A stretch of DNA of 28,754 nt from Bacteroidales bacterium UBA1035 (GTDB taxonomy: Bacteria > Bacteroidota > Bacteroidia > Bacteroidales > Dysgonomonadaceae): assembly GCA_002316835.1 (NCBI GenBank), contig DCEG01000070.1, positions 2,495 through 31,248 of the forward strand. The letters are read 5' to 3'. Shown here in pieces: positions 7,489 to 13,115 of the stretch. The translations under genes were made by a program, and so were the position numbers. The stretch's first letter is position 1. Each line of letters opens with the position of its first letter. The notes beneath the pieces are model-generated. The model worked only from the letters and a program-made list of their open reading frames with translations, was not told the DNA's origin and made no database searches.

Positions 7489-8271
7489 TTAATTGTATGC
7501 TCTCAAACGCATCAACATTTCATCGAAATCTACCTGATGAGCATCGAACTCTGGCCCGTCCACACAAACGAATCTGGTTTGTCCGCCAACGGTAACACGG
7601 CAGGCACCACACATCCCTGTGCCGTCAACCATAATCGTATTAAGAGATGCAACTGTGGGTACATTATATTTTTTTGTCAGCTCCGATACAAATTTCATCA
7701 TGATAGCAGGGCCGATAGTAACGCACAAATCTACTTGTTCTCGTTGAATTACCTGTTCTACTCCGGCTGTAATCAATCCTTTTTGTCCATATGAACCGTC
7801 ATCTGTCATGATAATTACTTCATCTGAAAACTTACTGACTTCATCTTCAAGAATGACTAAATCTTTGGAACGAGCAGCCAAAACCGTTATCACTTTGTTA
7901 CCGGCATTTTTCATGGCTTCAATTATCGGAAGCATAGGGGCAACGCCAACACCACCTCCGGCACACAGAACAGTGCCAAAATTTTCTATGTGCGTCGCTT
8001 TTCCCAACGGACCAACCAAATCAGTAATATAATCACCTGCTTCGAGCTGGCAAACTTTTTCCGATGATTTTCCAACTCGTTGAATGACGAGAGTAATGGT
8101 GCCCTTCACTGGATCGGAAGATGCGATAGTGTACGGTACCCGTTCTCCTTTTTTACCTACGCGGACCATTACAAAATGGCCTGCTCTTCTGCTTTTAGCA
8201 ATCAAAGGTGCCTCAATCTCAAATTTTACAACCCTGTCGGAAAAATTTTCTTTCGAAATTATTCTATTCAT
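7489..8271 (-). CDS. NfnA/PyrK-like FAD and NAD(H)-binding electron-transfer subunit
   Basis: Ferredoxin-NADP reductase-like protein of 260 residues, often annotated as sulfide/dihydroorotate dehydrogenase-like FAD/NAD-binding protein. RVPYTIAS (44-51) is the FAD-binding strand and CAGGGVGVAPM (103-113) the NAD-binding loop. The C-terminal segment DGTGMCGAC...C (D216, C221, C224, C236) fits the [2Fe-2S] site of NfnA-type subunits, which use one Asp and three Cys. It precedes the NfnB-like gene in the same orientation, so the pair should form a soluble NADH/ferredoxin/NADP+ transhydrogenase. The full reaction is inferred from the gene pair, not shown by sequence alone. Confidence 0.88.
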   Translation of the reverse strand: MNRIISKENFSDRVVKFEIEAPLIAKSRRAGHFVMVRVGKKGERVPYTIASSDPVKGTITLVIQRVGKSSEKVCQLEAGDYITDLVGPLGKATHIENFGTVLCAGGGVGVAPMLPIIEAMKNAGNKVITVLAARSKDLVILEDEVSKFSDEVIIMTDDGSYGQKGLITAGVEQVIQREQVDLCVTIGPAIMMKFVSELTKKYNVPTVASLNTIMVDGTGMCGACRVTVGGQTRFVCVDGPEFDAHQVDFDEMLMRLRAYN

Positions 8272-8291
8272 TTAGTCTGACAAATTTTTTA

Positions 8292-8299
8292 CAAAAATA
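8292..8299 (-). promoter_or_regulatory. probable -7 element for the nfn operon
   Basis: On the minus strand TATTTTTG matches TAnnTTTG and lies 20 nt before the nfnA-like start codon. A matching -33 element is not obvious. Confidence 0.4.
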
Positions 8300-8475
8300 A
8301 AGATTTTAATTCAAAATCGATGTAACAAACAACCTCCATGTGGGCACAATTAGTAATTTTAACAGTGAAACATGCGAGGCGAGCGCTAGAATACAGGATT
8401 TTATACTTAAAATATTTGGTTAATAATTTATTTCCAGGTTATCAATGTGCTGTCGAAAGAAAATTTTTGAGAACA

Positions 8476-8649
8476 TTATCGAAGTAAAACTACAAGCAGG
8501 TAGCTTAAAACGAGTATACAGATGATCAAAACAATGGAAAATAAAATGTTCAATCTTCTTGTTTTAGAATCATCAGCAACGTATTCCACGGGTTCTCTGT
8601 TTTCAGGAGGGAAGAAAAAATCGCTCAATATTATCCACAAATTTTTCAT
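8476..8649 (-). CDS. small single-pass membrane protein, 57 aa
   Basis: A short open frame with an ATG and TAA encodes 57 residues. It begins MKNLWIILSDFFFPPENREP, continues with an acidic/basic linker (VADDSKTRRLN), and ends in one clear membrane helix (about 35-56: ILFSIVLIICILVLSYLLVV) followed by a final Arg. The layout suggests a cytosolic N-terminal half and a C-terminal anchor. I recognise no family. It lies about 200 nt upstream of the nfn operon on the same strand, but a -7 element between them argues for separate transcription. The clean amphipathic-then-hydrophobic layout makes a real gene likely. Confidence 0.6.
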   Translation of the reverse strand: MKNLWIILSDFFFPPENREPVEYVADDSKTRRLNILFSIVLIICILVLSYLLVVLLR

Positions 8650-8724
8650 AACCTAAAACTTTTTAATGATTACCTGCTTTTATAACAATTTGGATACGTG
8701 TTGTGTTTTGACCAATTGAATATT

Positions 8725-8743
8725 ATTGGAGGGTTACTCCAAT
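8725..8743. promoter_or_regulatory. inverted repeat upstream of the small membrane protein gene
   Basis: ATTGGAG (8725-8731) and CTCCAAT (8737-8743) are perfect 7-bp arms around GGTTA. It lies 76 nt upstream of the small-protein start and about 55 nt before the ssrA promoter, in an otherwise empty gap. It could be an operator or a hairpin; nothing decides between them. Confidence 0.35.
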
Positions 8744-8795
8744 TTGCTTAAAAGTGCGGAAATCTAACGCTTTAAGTAAGCCAAATTATTATATT

Positions 8796-8826
8796 TTTGT
8801 CAAACGAAGAAATTGTATTAAATTTG
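8796..8826 (+). promoter_or_regulatory. consensus promoter for ssrA
   Basis: TTTG (8796-8799), a 19-nt spacer, then TAAATTTG (8819-8826) matches the Bacteroidota sigma-ABfr promoter exactly. Transcription would start near 8833, giving a precursor leader of about 108 nt before the mature tmRNA 5' end. No better promoter is visible closer to it. Confidence 0.65.
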
Positions 8827-8940
8827 CAGTAAAGAAACGAGAAAATAGTATTAAAATTATACACTTTGTTACTCGTTTGTTATCCAGCAGTTGAATAACA
8901 TCTCGTTCTTTTTTGTGTATCAATACGATACAAATATTAT

Positions 8941-9341
8941 GGGCTTGACCGGTTTTGACAGCGGGCAGAAGTGGTTTGTAAGCATGCAGTGCGTTGTTGG
9001 TTTGCACTTTAATATCAATCTTCAAAGCTATAACTGGCAATAATAACAATTACGCTCTTGCTGCGTAACCGAAGTACAGTAGGTTAATCGCTTAATTCCG
9101 GCACAGGTGCCGGAACAAGACATCACCCGGAAGCTGTGGCTTCGAAGCGTGCCGATAAGGTGGTGCAGGCAAATCGGAGATAGGATAGGAGATGCTTTGG
9201 CTCCTTTCCGAAACTAAAGAAGATAAGGATTGAGTTTGGTGGTTTCAGTCGCGCTCCTTCCCGACAATTAAAATGAAACTAAGCATGTAGAAAGCGAATT
9301 AATTCCTCGTTTGGACGAGGGTTCGAATCCCTCCAGGTCCA
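8941..9341 (+). ncRNA. ssrA: transfer-messenger RNA (tmRNA)
   Basis: tmRNA frees stalled ribosomes and tags the unfinished protein for degradation. The 5' end GGGCTTG pairs over 7 positions with CAGGTCC at the 3' end (two G-U pairs and one T-G among them), next to a T arm GAGGG-TTCGAAT-CCCTC. Discriminator A is at 9341 and the terminal CCA is not encoded. The segment GACCGGTTTTGACAGCGGG is typical of the 5' domain in this phylum. The tag frame at 9036-9068 reads GNNNYALAA and stops with TAA; this is close to tags such as GENNYALAA known in Bacteroidales. A terminator follows at 9355. Confidence 0.96.
9036..9068 (+). other. tmRNA tag reading frame (GNNNYALAA)
   Basis: GGC AAT AAT AAC AAT TAC GCT CTT GCT GCG TAA encodes the degradation tag after the alanine delivered by tmRNA. 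The hydrophobic end ALAA is the standard protease recognition end. Confidence 0.93.
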
Positions 9342-9354
9342 CTGGAGATTGGAA

Positions 9355-9387
9355 GAGGTTGTTTCATAACAGATACAGCCTCTTTTT
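9355..9387 (+). terminator. intrinsic terminator of ssrA
   Basis: GAGGTTGT (9355-9362) pairs with ACAGCCTC (9375-9382), with one G-U pair, and is followed by five T. It begins 14 nt after the tmRNA 3' end. Confidence 0.85.
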
Positions 9388-9433
9388 CATTCGTAATATG
9401 GTTGTTGTGCCTAATTGGATGGGAAGTGATATT

Positions 9434-9466
9434 AAAAAAAGGCTGTAAATCGATTGATTCACAGCC
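9434..9466 (-). terminator. intrinsic terminator after tRNA-Arg
   Basis: On the minus strand GGCTGT pairs with ACAGCC (9441-9466 overall) and is followed by seven T (9440-9434). It ends the transcript carrying tRNA-Arg and faces the ssrA terminator. Confidence 0.8.
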
Positions 9467-9476
9467 CTTACAGCAG

Positions 9477-9548
9477 TACACCCGGCGAGATTCGAACTCG
9501 CATCGTCGGAACCGGAATCCGATATTCTATCCATTGAACTACGGGTGC
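9477..9548 (-). tRNA. tRNA-Arg (anticodon CCG)
   Basis: A 72-nt cloverleaf on the minus strand. The acceptor GCACCCG pairs with CGGGTGT (one G-U). The anticodon arm is TCGGA-TTCCGGT-TCCGA, giving anticodon CCG, and the T loop contains TTCGAAT. CCA is not encoded. Its 5' end is only 5 nt after the stop of the DUF3256 gene, so it probably rides on that transcript and is released by RNase P. It reads the arginine codon CGG. Confidence 0.94.
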
Positions 9549-9553
9549 AGAAA

Positions 9554-10168
9554 TTATCTGAATGAGGTATTATTCCAGTTCAGCGTTATAGTATCACTTT
9601 TTATAAATGGCTTTATTTCAGCTAACTGCTCGTTGGAAAGATATTTCTTAAAATCGAGTTTTAGTGTCAGCCTGTTTGAGTCATTTTCGAACTCAGCTGA
9701 AATAGGATAAATATCCGGCAAAGATACTGCAAATTTATAATTATCGGTATCTTTTTTCGATTCATCTAAAAAAGATTCTGCCGAAATGTGGGGTAGAAGC
9801 GTGTCTGCGTCTAATTCTTTCCAATCGGTTGAATAAAATTTGATATTGCTGTCGCATGCGTTTCCACAAACGGTTTTTATAACGCAAATTATCTGAGTAT
9901 CGTTAATTAACGGCAACAGCTTTATTTGTGTTGTTCCGATCTCGGAAGTTTTTATTTTCAAAAAATCTGAAGAATAGGCTAGTTTTTCTATTTCTCCGAG
10001 CGGATAAGGGATGACCGTTTTTCCGGTGTCGACCAAAAACATGGTCCTGTTACCTTCTGATAATCCAGGTAAAATAGAGTTTGGCATAGTTTTAAAAACA
10101 TCATCTATTTTCTGCGAAAATGCTGAAACAGAAACGAAAATAAGTAACGTGATAAATATTTTTTTCAT
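9554..10168 (-). CDS. DUF3256 family exported protein
   Basis: A 204-residue protein with a signal peptide (MKKIFITLLIFVSVSAFSQ, cleavage likely after AFSQ). I recognise the DUF3256 pattern of Bacteroidales. The phrase DVFKTMPNSILPGLSEGNR lies near the N-terminus, and the central ICVIKTVCGNACDSNIKFYSTDW region has two Cys that may form a disulfide. Its function is unknown. It begins 6 nt after the GH29 fucosidase stop and its own stop is 5 nt before tRNA-Arg, so all three seem to be one transcript. A periplasmic or surface location is inferred from the signal peptide. Confidence 0.82.
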   Translation of the reverse strand: MKKIFITLLIFVSVSAFSQKIDDVFKTMPNSILPGLSEGNRTMFLVDTGKTVIPYPLGEIEKLAYSSDFLKIKTSEIGTTQIKLLPLINDTQIICVIKTVCGNACDSNIKFYSTDWKELDADTLLPHISAESFLDESKKDTDNYKFAVSLPDIYPISAEFENDSNRLTLKLDFKKYLSNEQLAEIKPFIKSDTITLNWNNTSFR

Positions 10169-10174
10169 TGAATG

Positions 10175-11974
10175 TTATTTGGTAAGAATCCCAATTTGAT
10201 CGATGGTCACGCCTGGTTTCCCGCCATCAGTTCCAGCGATGGTTTCAAAACGGAATAACTTTGCATCAACGCTATTATCGAATTTTACAAATTGGGGAAT
10301 GGGATTATTTTTTATATTGCTGAATTCACCTTTGTTGAGTATTGTCCATGATTTCCCATCTTCACTCACGCTAAAAGAATAATTGAAAACCGATTCTTTT
10401 TCTACAACAGGTTTATAGGTAAATCCTTTCATGGATACGGTTTCTCCCAAATCGACAATTAACGGAACACTGGTCTCAACCGTCCATTTATCTTTTGCCA
10501 CGGCACTCAAATTTAATTCACCTGAATTTGTTGCTATCGCAGGTGCCAGATAGGCGCCAACAGCAAGGATATTGGCTTTTTCGCGGGTTTCGATTATTGT
10601 AACACGGATTTTTGATGGAGCACAATCATCGAATTTGAGTAATCGTTTGTAACCGATTGTAGTACCTTCGGTCAATTTTATCCATTCGTTGTTGATAAAC
10701 CCTTCAACTTTGAAAACTTCTACCCGTTGTCCTTTTTTGATGTCTTCCTGGAGCATCACAGTGTTGATGGTGTCTCCATTGGTAGTAAATTCTTTAAAAT
10801 CCCCGCTTTTGGCTGTCCAGGCGATATTACCGTTACCAATTTTGTTGCTTTCGAGTGTTTTTTTGAGGTAAGCTCCAAATTCCTTCAGTCTGGCTACATC
10901 CACTTCGTGGAGTAAACCACGTTTGTCGGGTGGAATATTCAGCAGGAGAACCGAATTCATTCCCACCGATTGATAGTAAATATCGACCAGTTGTTGCAGC
11001 GTTTTCACCTGATGATCTTGTTCAGGATGATAGAACCATCCCGGTCGGATGGAAACATCTACTTCTGACGGATACCAATACAATTTATTTGCTTCCACAA
11101 TCAGGTTACGACTGCCCAAGTCTTTAGCCATTGGGTTGATTTCCAGTAGCTTGTTTTCGTCTACAATAGTTTCGTTTATGTCGGGATTAAGAGGAGTTAC
11201 ACTCCATTCGGTTTCGCGTCCCAGCCCACTTTCGTTACCCACCCAACGAACGTCGTTGCCCATAATAGCCTTTACCGCTTTTGGCTGAAGACTGTCGATA
11301 ACATGATAAAAACGTGTCCAGTCATAAATCTGTCGTTTCCCATTAGGCCCTTCACCATTGGCTCCGTCGAACCAAACTTCGTGCACTTCACCATAATTGG
11401 TGAGCAACTCTTTTAATTGTTCTACGAACATGGCGTTATACCGTGGCGAATCACCATAACTTTCAGCATTTCTGTCCCACGGTGAGAGATAAACTCCGAA
11501 TTTCATTCCATACTTGTCGCACGCATTTTTTACTTCGCGAACGATATCTCCGTTACCATCTCTCCAAAGCGATGATTGTACGGAGTGTTTTGTGGTTGAG
11601 GTAGGCCAAAGGCAGAATCCGTCGTGGTGTTTTGCAGTAAGAATAATCATCTTGAATCCCGCCTCCCGAAGCGAAATAACCCACTGCTCTGCGTTAAAAT
11701 CGGTAGGGTTGAAAAGTGTTGGATCTTCTTTTCCATCTCCCCATTCTCTACCCGTAAAGGTATTTATACCGAAATGAATGAAAGCGGTTAGTTCTAATTT
11801 CTGCCATTCGTATTGTTGAGGAGTAGGAGTGAGATAGGCTGAGAGTTTTATTTTCTGCTCGGGTGTTATGTCTTGAGGAAAAGAGAGTTCTTTCACAAAA
11901 TATTTCTTATCCTTCGAAATACATGATGAGAGTGCTGAAAGAATAAGCAACAATACGACAGCTATTTTTTTCAT
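10175..11974 (-). CDS. alpha-L-fucosidase, GH29, lipoprotein
   Basis: Predicted exported enzyme that releases alpha-linked L-fucose from glycans. The 599 residues begin with a lipoprotein signal (C18 after LSALSS). The GH29 catalytic domain follows (about 50-380), with FIHFGINTF (65-73), AKHHDGF (114-120) and the nucleophile motif VWFDGA (D203). After a beta-sandwich linker, the C-terminal 120 residues (about 480-599) look like an F5/8 type C (CBM32-like) domain, including YSFSVSEDGKSW. This layout fits the GH29 subgroup that often prefers branched Lewis-type fucose, but substrate cannot be read from sequence. A consensus promoter lies at 12004-12034. DUF3256 and tRNA-Arg follow downstream. 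Confidence 0.93.
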   Translation of the reverse strand: MKKIAVVLLLILSALSSCISKDKKYFVKELSFPQDITPEQKIKLSAYLTPTPQQYEWQKLELTAFIHFGINTFTGREWGDGKEDPTLFNPTDFNAEQWVISLREAGFKMIILTAKHHDGFCLWPTSTTKHSVQSSLWRDGNGDIVREVKNACDKYGMKFGVYLSPWDRNAESYGDSPRYNAMFVEQLKELLTNYGEVHEVWFDGANGEGPNGKRQIYDWTRFYHVIDSLQPKAVKAIMGNDVRWVGNESGLGRETEWSVTPLNPDINETIVDENKLLEINPMAKDLGSRNLIVEANKLYWYPSEVDVSIRPGWFYHPEQDHQVKTLQQLVDIYYQSVGMNSVLLLNIPPDKRGLLHEVDVARLKEFGAYLKKTLESNKIGNGNIAWTAKSGDFKEFTTNGDTINTVMLQEDIKKGQRVEVFKVEGFINNEWIKLTEGTTIGYKRLLKFDDCAPSKIRVTIIETREKANILAVGAYLAPAIATNSGELNLSAVAKDKWTVETSVPLIVDLGETVSMKGFTYKPVVEKESVFNYSFSVSEDGKSWTILNKGEFSNIKNNPIPQFVKFDNSVDAKLFRFETIAGTDGGKPGVTIDQIGILTK

Positions 11975-12003
11975 AGCGGACTGATCAAATTTTTAAATAT
12001 TTG

Positions 12004-12034
12004 CAAAGTTAAGTAGTTTTGATAAAATCGCAAA
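12004..12034 (-). promoter_or_regulatory. consensus promoter for the GH29-DUF3256-tRNA transcript
   Basis: On the minus strand TTTG (12034-12031), a 19-nt spacer, then TAACTTTG (12011-12004) matches the Bacteroidota consensus exactly. It lies 29 nt before the fucosidase start and directly abuts the T run of the terminator at 12035. Confidence 0.75.
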
Positions 12035-12067
12035 TAAAAAAGCCACCCCGTTGAGGATGGCCTTTTT
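12035..12067 (-). terminator. intrinsic terminator of the small lipoprotein gene
   Basis: On the minus strand GCCATCC pairs with GGGTGGC (with one G-U) around a short loop, followed by six T; A residues before the stem extend the pairing. The plus strand would carry a C-A mismatch there, so the minus direction is favoured. Confidence 0.8.
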
Positions 12068-12087
12068 GTTATTTACCGGAAGTTTTC

Positions 12088-12315
12088 TTACTTAACTGTA
12101 GCAACAACTTCTTCAACAGCTTGAACGAGAGTGTCAGCAGCAGCGGCAGCAGCAATACTGTCAGCAATAGCTTTTTCAGCAGCAGCGATGCTGTCTAATC
12201 TTGCAACTTCTGCAAGGCTGTCTAATCTTGCTTGTTCAGCTTCAGCTTGTTTGTTTGTGCAAGAAGCAAATCCGATAGTAGCAACTAAGGCTACGAATAA
12301 TAATACTTTTTTCAT
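12088..12315 (-). CDS. small Ala-rich helical lipoprotein, Lpp-like
   Basis: A 75-residue lipoprotein. ATG 12315 is chosen because MKKVLLFVALVATIGFASC gives a standard signal and lipobox (C19); the frame runs further upstream but only through the promoter region. The mature part is 57 residues, almost wholly predicted helix, with repeated ARLDSLA/ARLDSIA and ADSIAAA blocks, and it ends in lysine (VATVK). Size, helicity, lipid anchor and terminal Lys all recall E. coli Braun lipoprotein (58 residues, C-terminal Lys). Homology is not implied. It has its own promoter element (12367-12374) and a strong terminator, suggesting an abundant monocistronic message. Confidence 0.82.
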   Translation of the reverse strand: MKKVLLFVALVATIGFASCTNKQAEAEQARLDSLAEVARLDSIAAAEKAIADSIAAAAAADTLVQAVEEVVATVK

Positions 12316-12366
12316 TTTTTCAATAATTTTAAACGATAAATAATACTTGGTTTTTAAAAAACGGTG

Positions 12367-12398
12367 CAAAGTTATATCGTTTTTATGTTATATAACAT
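12367..12398 (-). promoter_or_regulatory. promoter and palindrome of the small lipoprotein gene
   Basis: On the minus strand TAACTTTG (12374-12367) fits the -7 consensus. The -33 region lies within a perfect 14-bp palindrome, ATGTTATATAACAT (12385-12398), which could be an operator. The exact -33 match is weak (TGTT). Confidence 0.5.
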
Positions 12399-12452
12399 GT
12401 TTAGCGAAAAAAGTATAGTTAAATAATCTTAAGAGAGGCTGGCTTTTTTTAC

Positions 12453-12980
12453 TTAATGTGCGTGACCCTCCAATCCTTCTTCACGAGTGGCGTGAATCGT
12501 ACTGTGCGGATGCTCGACAGGTGCATATATTGAATAGAGTTTCAGCGGTTTATCTGAGTCATTTTTAAGATTATGCCATTTCCCCGCTGGAATAAAGATA
12601 GCGATGTCATCGCTCACTCTTTTTTGAAAATCGAGATTATCTTCTGAGTCGCCCATCATAACAATGCCATTTCCTTCTTCCACTCGGAGGAACTGGTCTG
12701 TTGTAGTGTGTAATTCCAATCCGATATCTTCACCGGGCTGGAGAGTCATCACTGTCATTTGCATATATGTACCAGTCCATATAGACGTTCTGTAAGTTTC
12801 GTTTTGCACTGTGTAGTCTTCGATATTGAAGACAAAAGGCTCAGCACCAAAATCGCGAAACTCAACCGGTTCGCTTATCGCCTTATTTTCTTTATTGACT
12901 GAATCACCGGAAGTGGGTTGATTGCACGATATGAATAGTATTGCACTTACCGTGGCTAACAAAAAAAGAACTTTTTTCAT
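12453..12980 (-). CDS. cupin-domain lipoprotein
   Basis: A 175-residue single-cupin protein. ATG 12980 gives the lipoprotein signal MKKVLFLLATVSAILFISC (C19). Cupin motif 1 is degenerate: GEDIGLELHTTTDQ keeps one His (H91), with Glu at the place of the other His and Gln at the usual Glu. Motif 2 PAGKWHNLKN (131-140) is standard with H136. The ending IYAPVEHPHSTIHAT is shared by a group of stand-alone cupins. Metal binding and substrate are unknown. The protein is probably envelope-attached, which is uncommon for cupins. A 27-bp inverted repeat lies upstream, over the probable -33 element. Confidence 0.82.
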   Translation of the reverse strand: MKKVLFLLATVSAILFISCNQPTSGDSVNKENKAISEPVEFRDFGAEPFVFNIEDYTVQNETYRTSIWTGTYMQMTVMTLQPGEDIGLELHTTTDQFLRVEEGNGIVMMGDSEDNLDFQKRVSDDIAIFIPAGKWHNLKNDSDKPLKLYSIYAPVEHPHSTIHATREEGLEGHAH

Positions 12981-13024
12981 CGTAAATAATTTTAAATTAA
13001 TGAGTTGAATTTTCCTATAATGGG

Positions 13025-13056
13025 TGAAATTAGAGAAAATAATACCAACGTCCAAA
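13025..13056 (-). promoter_or_regulatory. tentative promoter for the cupin lipoprotein gene
   Basis: On the minus strand TTTG (13056-13053), a 20-nt spacer, then TAATTTCA (13032-13025), an imperfect -7. The -33 element falls inside the inverted repeat at 13050-13076, as an operator would. Confidence 0.38.
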
Positions 13057-13076
13057 TATTGTGCGCATATTTGGAC
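13050..13076. promoter_or_regulatory. 27-bp inverted repeat, candidate operator
   Basis: GTCCAAATAT (13050-13059) and ATATTTGGAC (13067-13076) are perfect 10-bp arms around TGTGCGC. No T run follows on either side, so a terminator is less likely than a binding site for a dimeric regulator. Confidence 0.6.
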
Positions 13077-13115
13077 TTGATATAAATTAACCGGAGAAAA
13101 AAGTCTTATCTGTTC

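Noticed and set aside
7456..7794. 112-residue + strand frame opposite the NfnA-like gene
   Set aside because: Shadow of a strongly supported coding frame on the other strand.
8789..9049. 86-residue minus strand frame over the ssrA promoter and 5' domain
   Set aside because: Opposite strand of a clear tmRNA, with no protein-like features.
9299..9481. 60-residue minus strand frame across the tmRNA 3' end and its terminator
   Set aside because: It lies over tmRNA, terminators and the tRNA edge; the translation reflects RNA sequence.
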